DNA of 64,000 nt from contig WBZZ01003222.1 in assembly GCA_019918135.1 (NCBI GenBank), forward strand, positions 46,001 through 110,000, in the 5' to 3' direction. Below are positions 41,865 to 53,100 of this stretch, in pieces. Position 1 is the first letter of the stretch, and each line of letters opens with the position of its first letter. A program made the position numbers and the translations under genes. This DNA is from Paulinella micropora. Taxonomy: Eukaryota; Cercozoa; Imbricatea; Euglyphida; Paulinellidae. The notes under the pieces are model-generated. The model had not been told where the DNA came from. It saw nothing but the letters and a program-made list of their open reading frames with translations, and ran no database searches.

Positions 41865-42012
41865 TGATATTTTAGAATTGCGTTTCGTGCTATCGCACTC
41901 TCACTTATTCTAAAACATCGTTTTTTCTTTATTGTTTAAATTAAATCGGTTGTCGATGGTTATCAACAAACGAGAATGAGTGAAACGAATGAGAGTGTAG
42001 TTGATAAATATC
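41865..42012. promoter_or_regulatory. Duplicated 145-bp intergenic element, copy 1 (upstream of ATPase)
   Basis: ATTTTAGAATTGCGTTTCGT, GCTATCGCACTCTCACTTAT, TCTAAAACATCGTTTTTTC, then TTATCAACAAACGAGAATGA and GTGAAACGAATGAGAGTGTA. Contains an internal inverted repeat (CACTCTCACTTATTCT vs AGAATGAGTG...GAGAGTG). Near-identical to 42983-43130. Position suggests a shared promoter and/or terminator. Confidence 0.7.
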
Positions 42013-42016
42013 ATTA

Positions 42017-42379
42017 TTAAGCAACGAATTCCAAACACACTACAATTTGGCCCGCTAAATTTCCTGTGTCAATATTTCCGCTGTCGGTTTCAAGGACTTT
42101 AAATGTATATTGTCCGTCAGTCCATCCAACAACACCCAAATTATAACCGAGATTTGAAATGTTTGCTGTAGTACTGTCCGCAAATGTTCCAATAATTCCA
42201 ATTCTATCCATATAAAGAATTCTGGTTTTTGTCTCTGTCTGGTCGTTCATATAGTGGATAAATTTTACATTCATTTTGGTGGGTGTGAATGACATTTGAA
42301 TATTTTTATTAAATGTTTTGCTTCCTCCAGCAAAATCATTGCTCAGAAAAATAATCTTTTGGTATTTGTGCTCCGACAT
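42017..42379 (-). CDS. PLV unknown beta-rich protein (120 aa)
   Basis: ATG at 42379. Short strands throughout ('YQKIIFLSNDF', 'MNVKFIHYMND', 'TRILYMDRIGIIGTF', 'TFKVLETDSG', 'AGQIVVCLEFVA') suggest a small beta-sandwich. Proteins of this size and pattern occur in Maverick elements, but no function is established here. A minor capsid or vertex role is possible and unproven. Frame intact. Confidence 0.55.
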   Translation of the reverse strand: MSEHKYQKIIFLSNDFAGGSKTFNKNIQMSFTPTKMNVKFIHYMNDQTETKTRILYMDRIGIIGTFADSTTANISNLGYNLGVVGWTDGQYTFKVLETDSGNIDTGNLAGQIVVCLEFVA

Positions 42380-42403
42380 TGTTTATATATTGTGTAATAT
42401 ATT

Positions 42404-42655
42404 ATGTTATTAATATTATTATTTATGTGGTCTGTGTTAGGACGGACGGCCTGCGACTTTTACTCACGGATAAGCGAAAAAAAGAATGAGAGTTGTGCTT
42501 ATTGTATAAAGCAAGGAATAGAAAGTAAATTTAAATGTGTGTATAAGCCAATGTCAGATTGGTGTATTAGTTTTGATGAAGCCATTCCTTTAATGTGTTC
42601 GGGTAGTGATGCTTCTTGGTATAAAATCCACTTATACGAGTGCTCACTTCTTTGA
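42404..42655 (+). CDS. Small secreted Cys-rich protein (83 aa)
   Basis: ATG with a hydrophobic signal-like start ('MLLILLFMWSVLG'). The mature part has seven cysteines, several in 'SCAYCIKQG' and 'CVYKPMSDWCISF', reminiscent of PSI-type knots. Encoded on the plus strand between minus-strand PLV genes; its 3' end overlaps the convergent two-TM gene by 12 bases. No family assigned. Confidence 0.5.
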   Translation: MLLILLFMWSVLGRTACDFYSRISEKKNESCAYCIKQGIESKFKCVYKPMSDWCISFDEAIPLMCSGSDASWYKIHLYECSLL

Positions 42656-42982
42656 AGAAGGTGATGGAAGGCAAATTCCTATGAGTAAAGTCAAAATTCC
42701 GACATAAGTATTAGCAACCTCGCACGGCAAGTTCTTTTCAGATAGCCTCACGATACAAAGGGCTATAATGGCAACGATGATACCCATTTGAAATAAGTAT
42801 TTAATAAGTCGGCTGTCAGTTGGTCTGTTTGTTATACAACAACAATTCCAGTTATCTTCCAATTCGTGCTCTACTTTTTTTTCCTCATTCTTCAATGAAA
42901 TGTCTAAAACTCTATTTTTCAATTCTGGTGTTAGTTCGCCGTCTATTTCAATGACTGGCGGTGGTGGGTGTAATCTAGGCAT
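42644..42982 (-). CDS. PLV two-transmembrane protein (112 aa)
   Basis: ATG at 42982. The soluble N-terminal half has 'NWNCCCITNR'. Two hydrophobic helices follow, 'FQMGIIVAIIALCIVRLS' and 'TYVGILTLLIGICLP', ending 'SPSSKK'. Two-TM proteins with this 'ILTLLIGI.LPSP' ending recur in Maverick/polinton elements; role unknown, perhaps a virion membrane or entry factor. Frame intact. Confidence 0.6.
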   Translation of the reverse strand: MPRLHPPPPVIEIDGELTPELKNRVLDISLKNEEKKVEHELEDNWNCCCITNRPTDSRLIKYLFQMGIIVAIIALCIVRLSEKNLPCEVANTYVGILTLLIGICLPSPSSKK

Positions 42983-43130
42983 TGATATTTTAGAATTGCG
43001 TTTCGTGCTGTCGCACTCTCACTTATTCTAAAACATCGTTTTTTTATTTTGAAAAAAATTAAATAGATGACGATGTTTATCAACAAACGAGAATGAGTGA
43101 AACGAATGAGAGTGTAGTTGATAAATATCA
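42983..43130. promoter_or_regulatory. Duplicated 145-bp intergenic element, copy 2
   Basis: Same as 41865-42012 with small changes in the central A/T spacer. It lies upstream of the two-TM gene and at the 3' end of the fibre gene, whose restored stop (43128-43130) falls inside it. Confidence 0.7.
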
Positions 43131-46100
43131 AGGAAATACGACTGCTCGGATTTCGGCTAGTTGGTTTGCTTGGTCTTGTAGTATATTCATAAGATTTTTA
43201 TTTTCTTTTTCTAAATTAACTACCTTTTCTGATCATTGTTGAACGGCCTTAATTAACGGGGCTATAAACTCGGAATAACCTATACCATAACCGACATCAC
43301 CACTATCAATACATTTAACATCTTCTGGATTAACACTCACACCTTTCAATTCATATTCTTTTCTTTGCTTTGGACACGGAACCATAATTGTTTCTTTTAT
43401 AAAACCGCCAAAATCTAACATATCCATTTCTGTTAGTATTTCTTCTAATTCCTGTGGTATTAAGCCAGTCCTGCATTTCTTTTTGTCATCAATCATACGA
43501 TAGCAGACTGGATTTAACTTATTAATAAAATCTAAGCCTAAACATTCCTTTATATCTTCTTTTTTTCTCCTGTCTGAATATTGAATGGATTAGACAATAC
43601 CCATAATTGTCCATCACTCCCTCTCAAAGACATTAAAGCAGTGTTATTGCTATTTTCCCATATGAAACCTTCATTTGAGCCTGTGCTACATCTAAATCTT
43701 AAGGCATAAGAAGATATACCACCTCCAACACCTCCTGCTGGCGCTGTTCCTCCACTTAATGATTTATTATTCCCAGACTGAGACATATAAATCCCCCATG
43801 CTGAATTTGCTGTCTCCCACATAAATATTCCTCTCGCATTCGTCCCGTCTGTTCCTCCTTGTATTCCTATCTTTGCTCCACTAGTTAATGTTGTGGTTGT
43901 TAGCACCCCAGAGTATGTAATACCCGCATTCGCAGTTAGTAAGCCACTTGTTGTTAATGTGGTTGATGATATACCCGCATTTGCCGTTATTAATCCACTT
44001 GCGGTTGTCGTTGTTGTTGATATACCCGCACTTGCCGTTATTAATCCACTTGCTGTTAATGTTGTTGTTGATATACCCGCATTTGCCGTTAATAAGCCCG
44101 TTGTGCTACTGATGTTCATTGCGACATTAAACGATACAGTATTCCCCACCGCTACTCCTGATTTATAATAGAAAGTAAGGTTAGTTCCTTTTTGTATTAC
44201 AAAGTTAGATGTCGCAGAAGATGATTTCCATACCCCTCCCGATACATAAGCATCAAAACCTAAATTAATATCGTCGTGAGCATAATTCCACATTTGAAAA
44301 AGTGGATGAGCGTCTGCTGTTGTTATTGCCTGTATATGTGGTCCCGCGGGGTCGCTCGCAGTTCCATATAACTCTAAGCCACCAGTTGCTCCTACTCCTT
44401 TTGTTGTATTGCCTATGATAATTGGTTTGCCTGATGCTGTTGTTATTTTGTCGCTCGCTGTTAATGTTGTTGTAGTCATACCAGCAGTTGCCGTTAATGT
44501 AGTTCCAGTTATTGTTCCACCACTCGTTATGTTGTTGCTATTCATATCCAAAGCACCATAAAACCGCAAAAAGCTAGCATTGTTAAAACGGACAATGTCA
44601 GACGAAGCACTTTTATTATCCAAAAGTTTTGAAATATAAAGTCCCGCCCCTTTTACATCAGATGCTACATTCGTAAATACATAACCTCGTTGGTTCGCGG
44701 TTCCGCTTGTAGCGGTATTTAGAGTAAATAAGAAATACTGATAATCTCCCGATGTCTGTGAAAAGAATATATCACCTCCATTTTGGTTTAATATCCTCGC
44801 CCCATTATATGTTATATTTCCACCATTAGTGATAGTTTGATTATTAAAATCGGCATTGTTCGTTAAAGTTAGATATTTTATCACAGTGCTCGCCCTATTA
44901 AATGTTTTGCTTCCTGTTATGGTTTGGTCTGTTGATAGTTTTACATTTTGCCCGTCCAATGTGTCCGCATACCCTTTTGTCGCTCCGTCCGTTGCTAATG
45001 TCGGAGTTCCAAGGTTGGCTATTTTGCTACTATTACAATCTAGCCCAGAAGCATTTACCCAACCGACTATCGTCCCGTCAATAATGAAACTTATTTTTTT
45101 CGCAGAAATTTCAAAGTTGTAATATGTCGCAGTTTTCATATCCAAACTAGCAATTGACCCAATATTACTTGTAGAATTGAAAACGATAAATGTGCCCTTT
45201 GTTGTTGAATTGATTGAATTTCCCGTTATTTCAACACCACTGCTATATGTCTTAATTCCTGCAATGGTTTGGTTAGCTGTTAGTTTCACATTTTGTCCGT
45301 CTAATGTATCTACATAACTTTTGTTTGCTCCGTCCGTTGTTGCTGATGGTGTGGCTAAGTTTGTTATTTTGTTATTATTCAAAGATAGTGTAGTGCCTGT
45401 TGCGGTTATAATTAAAGTATTACCCGAATATAACTCAACATACGAACCCGTTATTTGTATCGGATACCAAGTCGCTGTTGCTGTTTTTTGTGCTGCAATC
45501 ATTCCTATTTTTGTGTCAAAGGCTATGCTAATGCCGTCAAAAGTAGTAGGATTGGACGAACCACTTACTTCCAAAGTTGATGAAAATTTTTTGTTCCCTG
45601 CTATGGTTTGGTCTCCTGTTAGTTTAACCACCGAAGTATCAAGGGTGGAAACATCAACACCATCAACAAGATTAACATTTGTTATGCTTTGACTTTTCAT
45701 ATCAATCCCCGCACTAGCATTCATTATGTTGCTGAATGTTTTGGTTCCTGCTATGGTTTGGTCTCCTGTTAGTTTGACGACTGCGGTATCAAGGGTAGAA
45801 ACATCAATACCATCAACATTACCAACATTTGTTATGTTAAATCCTCCCATATTTAAACTACCCGTCATAGCCGTTGTGCCGTCCTTGGCTAGTTTCGTAT
45901 CGTTATATGCTTTTGTTGAAGCATCATTGTCATAGAATGGTGCTGGAAGTCCGCTGATTGCTGTTGTGCTGTTAAAATTTAAAACATTATTTGTCAATGT
46001 CATTCCACCCCCTGTTGTTGGAGCAAAAAGTATGGACGAGCCTACAAAAGATAATGGATAGCCAGTCGCCCCACCAGCATCCGACGAATAAATAGAACCA

Positions 46101-47073
46101 TATTATTGTTGTAATTGAAGAATAACTTACCTGTGTTTAATGGATTTGTGTCTTTTACCCCCACATAAGTAGTAAATGTTTTATTCCCTGTTATTGTTTG
46201 GTCGCCTGTTAGTTTTACCACAGAACTATCAAGAGCCGAAACATCAACACCATCAACATTACCGACATTTGTTATGTTAAATCCTCCCATATTTAAATCC
46301 GCTATCATCATGGCAAGACCATCTAATCTTACGAAAGGAGAGTTTGTGTTTCTCCATTGTCCTGTGCTATAAATGAGCAGTTGGTTATTGGCAGGTGTTG
46401 TTATTGTACAGTCGCTGTGTGTATCAATTGAACCATCCGCTGACACTTTATCATTATTGTCTTCGTGCTCTGATATCCAAGTATCAACATCTTTGGTGTT
46501 TAGTAAATTGACACCTGTTATATTTAGATTACCTCCCATACTAATGTTGCCGAATTCATCAACATTTATCGGAAAGGTTTTATTTACCCAGTTTATTGAG
46601 TTATATGTTAGATAACTATTCATCGCCACTGGTGCTGTAATGACTACATCTGAAAGTGTATCAATTGAGCCTATTGTTGTATTTCTCCATTTACCATCTA
46701 CATCATTATATGTTAAGTATTGCCCGACCGTTGGAGCGGATATGTTTGTGTCTATCAAATTATATAAACTTGTTTGGTGCGGATTACTTGTATTAGAGCG
46801 GTGTTGAGTTGAGGCTTTGACTTCGTCATTATCCCTTACTCGTTGTTCTGTATAATATAGATTTTTTCCTTCTTTGACATCTGTTGTTGATTTGGTAGAT
46901 AATCTTGTGTCAAACCGTCCGTCAGTGTAATAAAGATTTACGGGGTCAGCATCTTCTGGCACTCTGTCTGTATTCAGACCGACTATGTTTGTGTTGGTAA
47001 GGTCTAAGTTAAGTATGTTTAGACTATCAACAGCCAATTCATTCAAGCCTAGTAATGATTTATATTGCGACAT
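43128..47073 (-). pseudogene. PLV tail-fibre-like protein with S74 chaperone domain, broken in three places
   Basis: ATG at 47073. The N-terminal part has phage-fibre features ('VNLYYTDGRFDTRL', 'NLYYTEQRVRDND'). The long shaft repeats 'MGGFNITNVGNVDG' and 'VKLTGDQTIAGTKTF' units. The C-terminus is a peptidase S74 intramolecular chaperone: 'SDRRKKEDIK', 'GLDFINKLNPVCYR', 'GLIPQELEEIL', 'GYSEFIAPLIKAVQQ'. The Ser-Asp pair needed for autocleavage is present. Breaks: a frameshift near 46,095-46,105, a frameshift near 43,565-43,590 just before the S74 domain, and TGA at 43233-43235, after which a coiled-coil tail continues to 43128. S74 domains trimerise and release themselves from fibres. Expected role: host attachment. 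Confidence 0.85.
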
Positions 47074-47166
47074 AGATTATATAATTAAATATTTTAATTT
47101 TTTTTTTGTTAAATTATACTAACAAAAAATATAACTATCTAGTGTAGTATCAATCATCTGTAATCA

Positions 47167-47689
47167 ATGCCTTCAAAGGAAGCATCAAAGGAAAACTGGA
47201 AGAAAGCAGTTCAAGCAAATAGAGAAAATGCTGAACGGCGAAAGGACGAATGGGCTCGTGAAAGGCTTCGTAAAAAAGGAGAATTAAAAGAAGCATCAGT
47301 GGAAGAACTTATTGAGACTGATGCTGAAGTTAGTGTTGCGAAAGAGATACTTAAAAATCCTGAGATTGAAGATGAATCAAGCGAAAGCGATAGCGAAATT
47401 GATATGTCTGAGGTTATTGCAAATCATATGCTTAGAAAGATAAAAAAAGAATGCCAAAAAGCCCAAGAAGAAAAACACAAAGAAATCACCACAACCAAAG
47501 AAGCCAGAGAATGACAGCGAAGAAGAAGAAGAAAGTGAAAGTGAAGAAAGCGAAGATAATGAACCAACAGGCGGAAAACAACGAGGCGGTAAAAAACGAA
47601 GCGAAAAAATATCAGTTAATGTATATAACAATACACCAAAAAGTAAAGAAAAAAGTAAGGAAGCAGATAAGATATTTTTGAAATTCTAA
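47167..47689 (+). pseudogene. PLV acidic/basic protein upstream of integrase, frameshifted
   Basis: ATG at 47167, 'MPSKEASKENWKKAVQANRE'. The first ORF is helical and charged and leaves frame at an A7 run (47439-47447). The frame entered by dropping one A continues 'KKPKKKNTKKSPQPKKPEND', an acidic 'SEEEEESESEESEDNEP' run, and a conserved-looking end 'KISVNVYNNTPKS' ... 'ADKIFLKF'. Its stop TAA overlaps the integrase ATG (TAATG), so the two were probably co-expressed. Function unknown. Confidence 0.6.
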
Positions 47690-48681
47690 TGGACCACAAA
47701 CACACCACTAGCAATATTAATGCACAGGATAAGGATACACAACTAGAAGATACTCCGCGAGGCGATCCAACAGAGGAAGAAAAGACCAAAACTGCCCAAG
47801 AATTATTTCGTCAGACTAAACCGAGGACTAGAGGAACAACAATATGGGCGGACAAAGTATTGGATATGGTCAATATTGATTTAATGGATATGAGTAAGGT
47901 TGCTACAAAAAATAAAAATTATAATTTTGCCCTTATTTGGATTGATATTCATAGTCGCTATGCTTATGCAATACCTATAAAGAATAAATTTTCTACCACA
48001 GTTTTAGATGCACTCAAGAAATTACCAAAGCCAAAAGCATACATATCAGACAATGGCGGTGAGTTTAAAGGTGCAGTTGGTGAGTGGATGAGAAATAATG
48101 GAATTGAACAATTTATGGTTGAAGTAGGTGATCATAATTCGTTAGGTATTGTTGATAGATTTGTTAGAACACTTAGAGAAAGATTACATGTATTATGGGC
48201 TTTTAATCGTAATTTTGATTGGATAAGTTATATTGAAGATGTTGTTTATTATTATAACAAGAAAGAACATTCAGCGATTAAGGCGGCGCCAATTGATGTA
48301 TTTAAAGGATATGATATTAGCCAACAACATAGATATGTTGATAAATATTTATTTGGTTTCAAAGAAGGAGACAGAGTTAGAAAGTTGAACAAGAAACACA
48401 TTTTAGAAAAGGGAGGAAAGACATGGAGCAAGCAAATCTACACTGTCAAAGCCCGTAAGGGATACCGGATTGTATTAACAAATGATGATGTTGTACCTCC
48501 ACGACATTTATTGAAAACCGAGGTAAATGATGACGAGGAACAGACCGATATTAATAAAGAACTAAAACAACTAACAAAAGAAAAACAAACAAAGCATTTA
48601 CTTAAACGAGAGGATATTGACCCAGCCAATGTCCGCACTTCTTCCCGACAGCGGAAGAAAAAAGAAATACTTGACTTGTAG
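47689..48681 (+). CDS. PLV retroviral-type (rve) integrase (330 aa)
   Basis: ATG at 47689, overlapping the preceding stop. Core DDE-fold: first Asp in 'MVNIDLMDMS', second in 'AYISDNGGEFKG', third acidic position in 'LGIVDRFVRTLRERL', where Asp replaces the usual Glu. The C-terminal region is chromo/SH3-like ('FKEGDRVRKLNKKHI', 'YRIVLTNDDVVPPRHLL'). No N-terminal HHCC finger seen. Such integrases insert Mavericks/PLVs into host DNA. Uninterrupted frame. Oriented opposite to most PLV genes, usual for part of these elements. Confidence 0.85.
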   Translation: MDHKHTTSNINAQDKDTQLEDTPRGDPTEEEKTKTAQELFRQTKPRTRGTTIWADKVLDMVNIDLMDMSKVATKNKNYNFALIWIDIHSRYAYAIPIKNKFSTTVLDALKKLPKPKAYISDNGGEFKGAVGEWMRNNGIEQFMVEVGDHNSLGIVDRFVRTLRERLHVLWAFNRNFDWISYIEDVVYYYNKKEHSAIKAAPIDVFKGYDISQQHRYVDKYLFGFKEGDRVRKLNKKHILEKGGKTWSKQIYTVKARKGYRIVLTNDDVVPPRHLLKTEVNDDEEQTDINKELKQLTKEKQTKHLLKREDIDPANVRTSSRQRKKKEILDL

Positions 48682-48686
48682 AAAAG

Positions 48687-49142
48687 TTATTTCTTAAAGT
48701 TATAGTTGGCAAACTTGACATAGACTGGTACCTTCTCGTGTATGTAATAACCCTTTACCGCAGACCAAGAATGAAATACACGGATAACCATTTTCGAATC
48801 AATGGTGACGAAATAAATTTTCGCACTTCCTTGGCTTTTCATGAATTCGGCCTCAACCCTGTTATTCCCTGCTTTGTTGAAAATAAGGTCTGGTTTTTTG
48901 TTATCATTAACAAACTCAACAAAGCACTTACTTTCTTCACGACTTTTAGGCGGGGACTTGGAATCGTACATTTTGAGAGCCTCTAAAGCGTTCGAAATCT
49001 CAACAGCCTCCTGAGCCACTGGGTCTTCATGTAGCGGACGCTTTGCTTCTGGAGTGGAAGGATCATTCGGCTCCACCTCCTCAGTCGGAGCACCAGTCGG
49101 TACTTGAGCCTCAGTTGGAGTTGACTTCTTCTTAGGTGGCAT
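48687..49142 (-). CDS. PLV unknown protein (151 aa)
   Basis: ATG at 49142 ('MPPKKKSTPTEAQ') chosen over non-coding-looking upstream codons. The N-terminal third is a Pro/Thr/Glu-rich linker; the C-terminal domain is beta-rich ('AKIYFVTIDSKMVIRVFHSW', 'GYYIHEKVPVYVKFANY'). Convergent with the integrase, 5 bases apart. No family recognised. Confidence 0.55.
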   Translation of the reverse strand: MPPKKKSTPTEAQVPTGAPTEEVEPNDPSTPEAKRPLHEDPVAQEAVEISNALEALKMYDSKSPPKSREESKCFVEFVNDNKKPDLIFNKAGNNRVEAEFMKSQGSAKIYFVTIDSKMVIRVFHSWSAVKGYYIHEKVPVYVKFANYNFKK

Positions 49143-49335
49143 GGTTCCTGCCCCCACACCAAAAAGCACAAAAAAACATGTGTGGGCAGTGCCGTTGTAA
49201 AAATAAATAATTCTTTTAAAATTCTTTTTGAAAAAATAGTCAAATAACAAGTGTGCTTTTATGTTGTTGTGAAATGTGTGTCATGTTCATTGATGAGAAG
49301 TGAGCAGGTAGGCAGACAGCACAAATCACACAACT

Positions 49336-49914
49336 CTACCTTACTCCTTCAATATACAATTTATACTTAACCATAACTTCCTCAAATTTTTTTCCGCCAT
49401 CAATCAAATTTCTTGCGTAAATTTCCTCTTGACGAGACATTGGAAATTTATTTTTTTCTAACCATCTTTCAAAAAATGCTATTTCTTTTTTGGTCTCTTT
49501 TTCCTTTCTAATTCTCTGCCTTTTAACTTTCCTTGCATTTTCTAATTGCTTTTTACCCTCTTTTATTTCATTGTCTCTCTGTTCAAGAGCATCAAGTCTT
49601 TGTTCCACCTCGTCAAGTTCTTGTTTCATTTGTCTTATTTTTTTTGACAAGTTTTTTTTCTTCGTTTCCAAAAATATTTTGTCAGAAATAAGTTTTTTGC
49701 TTGTCTTGTCAGAATAATATTCAATCCAATTATTATCTTCTCTTTCAACATCATCATCGCTTGAAATTTCATTTTGATAGTCCTCTTTAGCCTCGTCATC
49801 AACTAAATCACTCATCTCGTCAAGGCGAACTGCTATAAAGTAGGCAAAAAGTGCGAGAACGTAGAAATGTTTTTGTGTTTTCGCATTCTCTCTCAGAAAA
49901 CCATGTGATAACAT
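49336..49914 (-). CDS. PLV coiled-coil protein, possibly membrane-anchored (192 aa)
   Basis: ATG at 49914 includes a hydrophobic segment 'HFYVLALFAYFIAVRL'; ATG at 49815 ('MSDLVDDEAKED') would omit it. The rest is a strong coiled coil ('KIRQMKQELDEVEQRLDALE') with a C-terminal 'EIYARNLIDGGKKFEEVMVK'. Adjacent to PolB on the same strand. Function unknown. Confidence 0.55.
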   Translation of the reverse strand: MLSHGFLRENAKTQKHFYVLALFAYFIAVRLDEMSDLVDDEAKEDYQNEISSDDDVEREDNNWIEYYSDKTSKKLISDKIFLETKKKNLSKKIRQMKQELDEVEQRLDALEQRDNEIKEGKKQLENARKVKRQRIRKEKETKKEIAFFERWLEKNKFPMSRQEEIYARNLIDGGKKFEEVMVKYKLYIEGVR

Positions 49915-50146
49915 TGCGCAAGGAAAAACCGAAACCAGAGCAAGCACCGACAAAAAAAAAGTGTTTTTTATGCTCCTTCTCGTGGTATGGTGATGGGTGG
50001 TGTAATTAGTATGTTGGTGGTGTTGTCCGTCGTTGTCGTCGGTTCAACTCCCACTGCTTACTCTTAACAAACCACTCTTTACCAGATGCCTTTTTTTTTC
50101 TTTTTTTCTCTTTTTTGTAAATTCCTTTTTTTCTTTTTTTTTTTGC

Positions 50147-53100
50147 TTAGTATCCATATGGTAATGTCGTGATCTGGTTTTCTTTTAGAGGTTGAATTAC
50201 TCTTTTAGTGTCAGTAAATGAAAATATCTTTTGTAAATGCTCTGACGTAATTGTTTTTGTCTTTTTGTTTCTTGTTATTTTGCTGTTGGTGTGTATGATT
50301 ACATTTCCAGCCTCTGCTACATTCTTTGCTATACACTTTTCTCCTTTTGTTTCTAGTAGGTCTTCTAATTCTTCATATGCCTTTTTAGATAGTTCAGTGT
50401 CTTGTACTTTCAATCCATTGCTTATGATACTAAACATATTAACCAAGTTCAATTTTTTACAAGTCTCTTAATTCATTGAAAATCCTTTTAATTTCATTTT
50501 GGTTGTTCCATCATTTAGTATGTAGCCGTATGATTTAGGTCCTGCTCCAATAAATGTGGTTATCTTTCTGCTTACCTTCGTCTTTTTGTCTATCAATTCG
50601 TCTGTCCATTGTCCCAATAAATCACCAGTCGGTATTGTTGTCTGTCCTTCTTTCTCATCTACGGAATAAATTACGCTGTCTGTGTCGTGATATAACACTC
50701 TATGACCTAATCTGTCCATCATATCATACAATCTCATTTGCGCATGTGCTGTTGTAAATAGTGCTACACAGATATTTGTATTGTAGGGGTCAGATACTTT
50801 TTCAGGGTGTAGGTTGTAAGATAGTTCTAGGCATTCTTTGTTTATCATATTGATAGATACTTCATTTATCTTCTTGTCATTTAGTATTTTGAATAGTTCG
50901 GCTTCACTCCTTATGATTTTTGTTTGTGTCTTGTTGTTTTGTTGTCCAAATTTTCCCCATAGTGAGTTAAGACATAGTTTCGCTACACCCCTTCTTCCTT
51001 CATTCTTTTCAATCTTGCTTTTGTCCAATTTGATTTTCATTTTTTCTTCATAGTCCTTAATGTAATTGTCTTTGTCTTCTTCTGTAATGACATTTGATGG
51101 ATAGCCACTTGATTCCTGTTTCACTCTTAGAAAGGTCTTAATGTATTCTTTGAATAGTTCTGTTGTCTGTTCATTCCAATGCCATAATTCATAAGTTTTC
51201 ATAAGTCTGTAGCCTTTTTGGATTGCTTTGTAAATAAGTGGTGTTGCCCATGTGCCTGTAAGTGTTCTCTCTTCGTCTATGTGTTGGCATTTGTCCTGTA
51301 ATCCTTCCTTGCCACATTTATTACATAGATAATACATCATCTTTCCTCTATCTTGACATGGTAGAACAGGATGAATTAGTCCTCTAGGCGGAAGTATTTT
51401 TATTTTTGCTACACCAAATGCTGTTTTATTATTCAACATATCATGTGCCTCTTTTCCTCTTATTGTTTGGTGATGTTTCACAGGATAGGGGTCATAGTAC
51501 ATGACAGTCGGATAGAGAGAGCACACATCTATATACTTTGCATACTGATATTCACTCATAGATTTCCAGTATAGAGATAGAGCATTCGTCCTTCCACCAA
51601 ACATCGCATGTCGTGGATTGATTGCTTCTTGCTCAATTAATGTCTCTTCTATTTCTCCTTTGAATTCTTCCTTTGTTCGTATCCTGTTCCATTGACACCC
51701 CCATATTGTTATTAATTGACTAACTTCCGGATGTTGCTTGATTAAAGTTTCGCGTAGTTTAGTTTCTTTGTATAGTTGTCCAAATGTTTTATTCACAGAC
51801 CTTTCTCTGTTTAGTTCATTTCCATTGAAACACTCAGGACACCCGTGCCAATAACAACCATGGAACTCATATGCCGTTTTTGTCTTTTCGTCATATCCGT
51901 CTAAGTAGGCTTTCACACCTTTGGGTAAGTTTAGTATTTTTTCTTTACCATTTAGACCATGTTGAATTTTAGCATTGTCCTTTTTTTCTCTGTATGCTAA
52001 CCACTCCACACACATACGACTTGTTTTTGCTTTGTCTGTTCTGTTTGTCGGTATAACTGCTATGCTGTCCTCAGGCATGTAGTTTGCTTTGAATAGTGCC
52101 ATACATGTAGAGGCAATAGTTGTGTATTGAAATGGATCAATTCCGAACTCCATAAATTGCTTCCTAAACTCAATACACCCCCGTCTTAGTATATATCTAC
52201 ATCACTATGACAATATTCCATCATTTCTTTATTGAAATCAAATACTTTGTCTTTTTGCTCCCCATACCATTTTATGAAATCATCTCTTTTATTCTTTGAG
52301 AATGAGTTATATCCGTAATCGTCCATGTCTGGTATTTTGCCTATGTATGTTTGATTGTCTGTTTTATTAAAGAAGTGAGGAAAGTATCCTTTTTTCAATT
52401 CAGTAAGTCCAAATGTGTCAGGAAAGTCAGATAGAGGCATAGTTAGAAATGATAAACTATCTATAAATCTAATCTGTTCTTTCCCATTACCAATAGACAT
52501 CATCATTATTTTACCACCTTCATATATCACAAATGGAGTTATTCCTTTTTCAATCAACCATTTCAATACAAATTGACAATCATATCCCCGTGCATTATGT
52601 GCTATGAATGTATAACCCTTATGTTTTACACCCAATGACCACTCACAGAATTGTTCAATGTTTTTATGTATGATTGGTGTGCTGTCGTCGAAATATTGAC
52701 TTTCAGAATGATTGATAATATGTGTTCCTGTCTCTTGATTTGCTTCAAAATCAAAGAATACATATTTGGTTGATGGTTCATGTATCACTTTTTTCTTTAA
52801 CTCACATTGGTGTGATAGAGGTTGTAGTTCTTTGCAGTTCCTACATTTTTCATATCCACATTTGTGTTCTCCTTTGTAAGTCTTAGCACAAGTGATACAT
52901 TTTTTCTTTGTGTCGCATAACTTATTTTGTTTATGATTGTTGAAACATTCATCATTCGGAAACTTTCTATTACACTCATTGCACATTTTCCATTTTGAAA
53001 TATTGTCAAAACCTTTACATCCTTCAGGTTGACATATATTACATTTGAATTCACATGCGTGATTATGTTCGTACCCCCTCATACATTTCTCGCAAAAGTT

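Noticed and set aside
50030-50095. tRNA-like GGTTCAACTCCCACT
   Set aside because: Resembles a T-arm only; no acceptor, D or anticodon stems could be paired.
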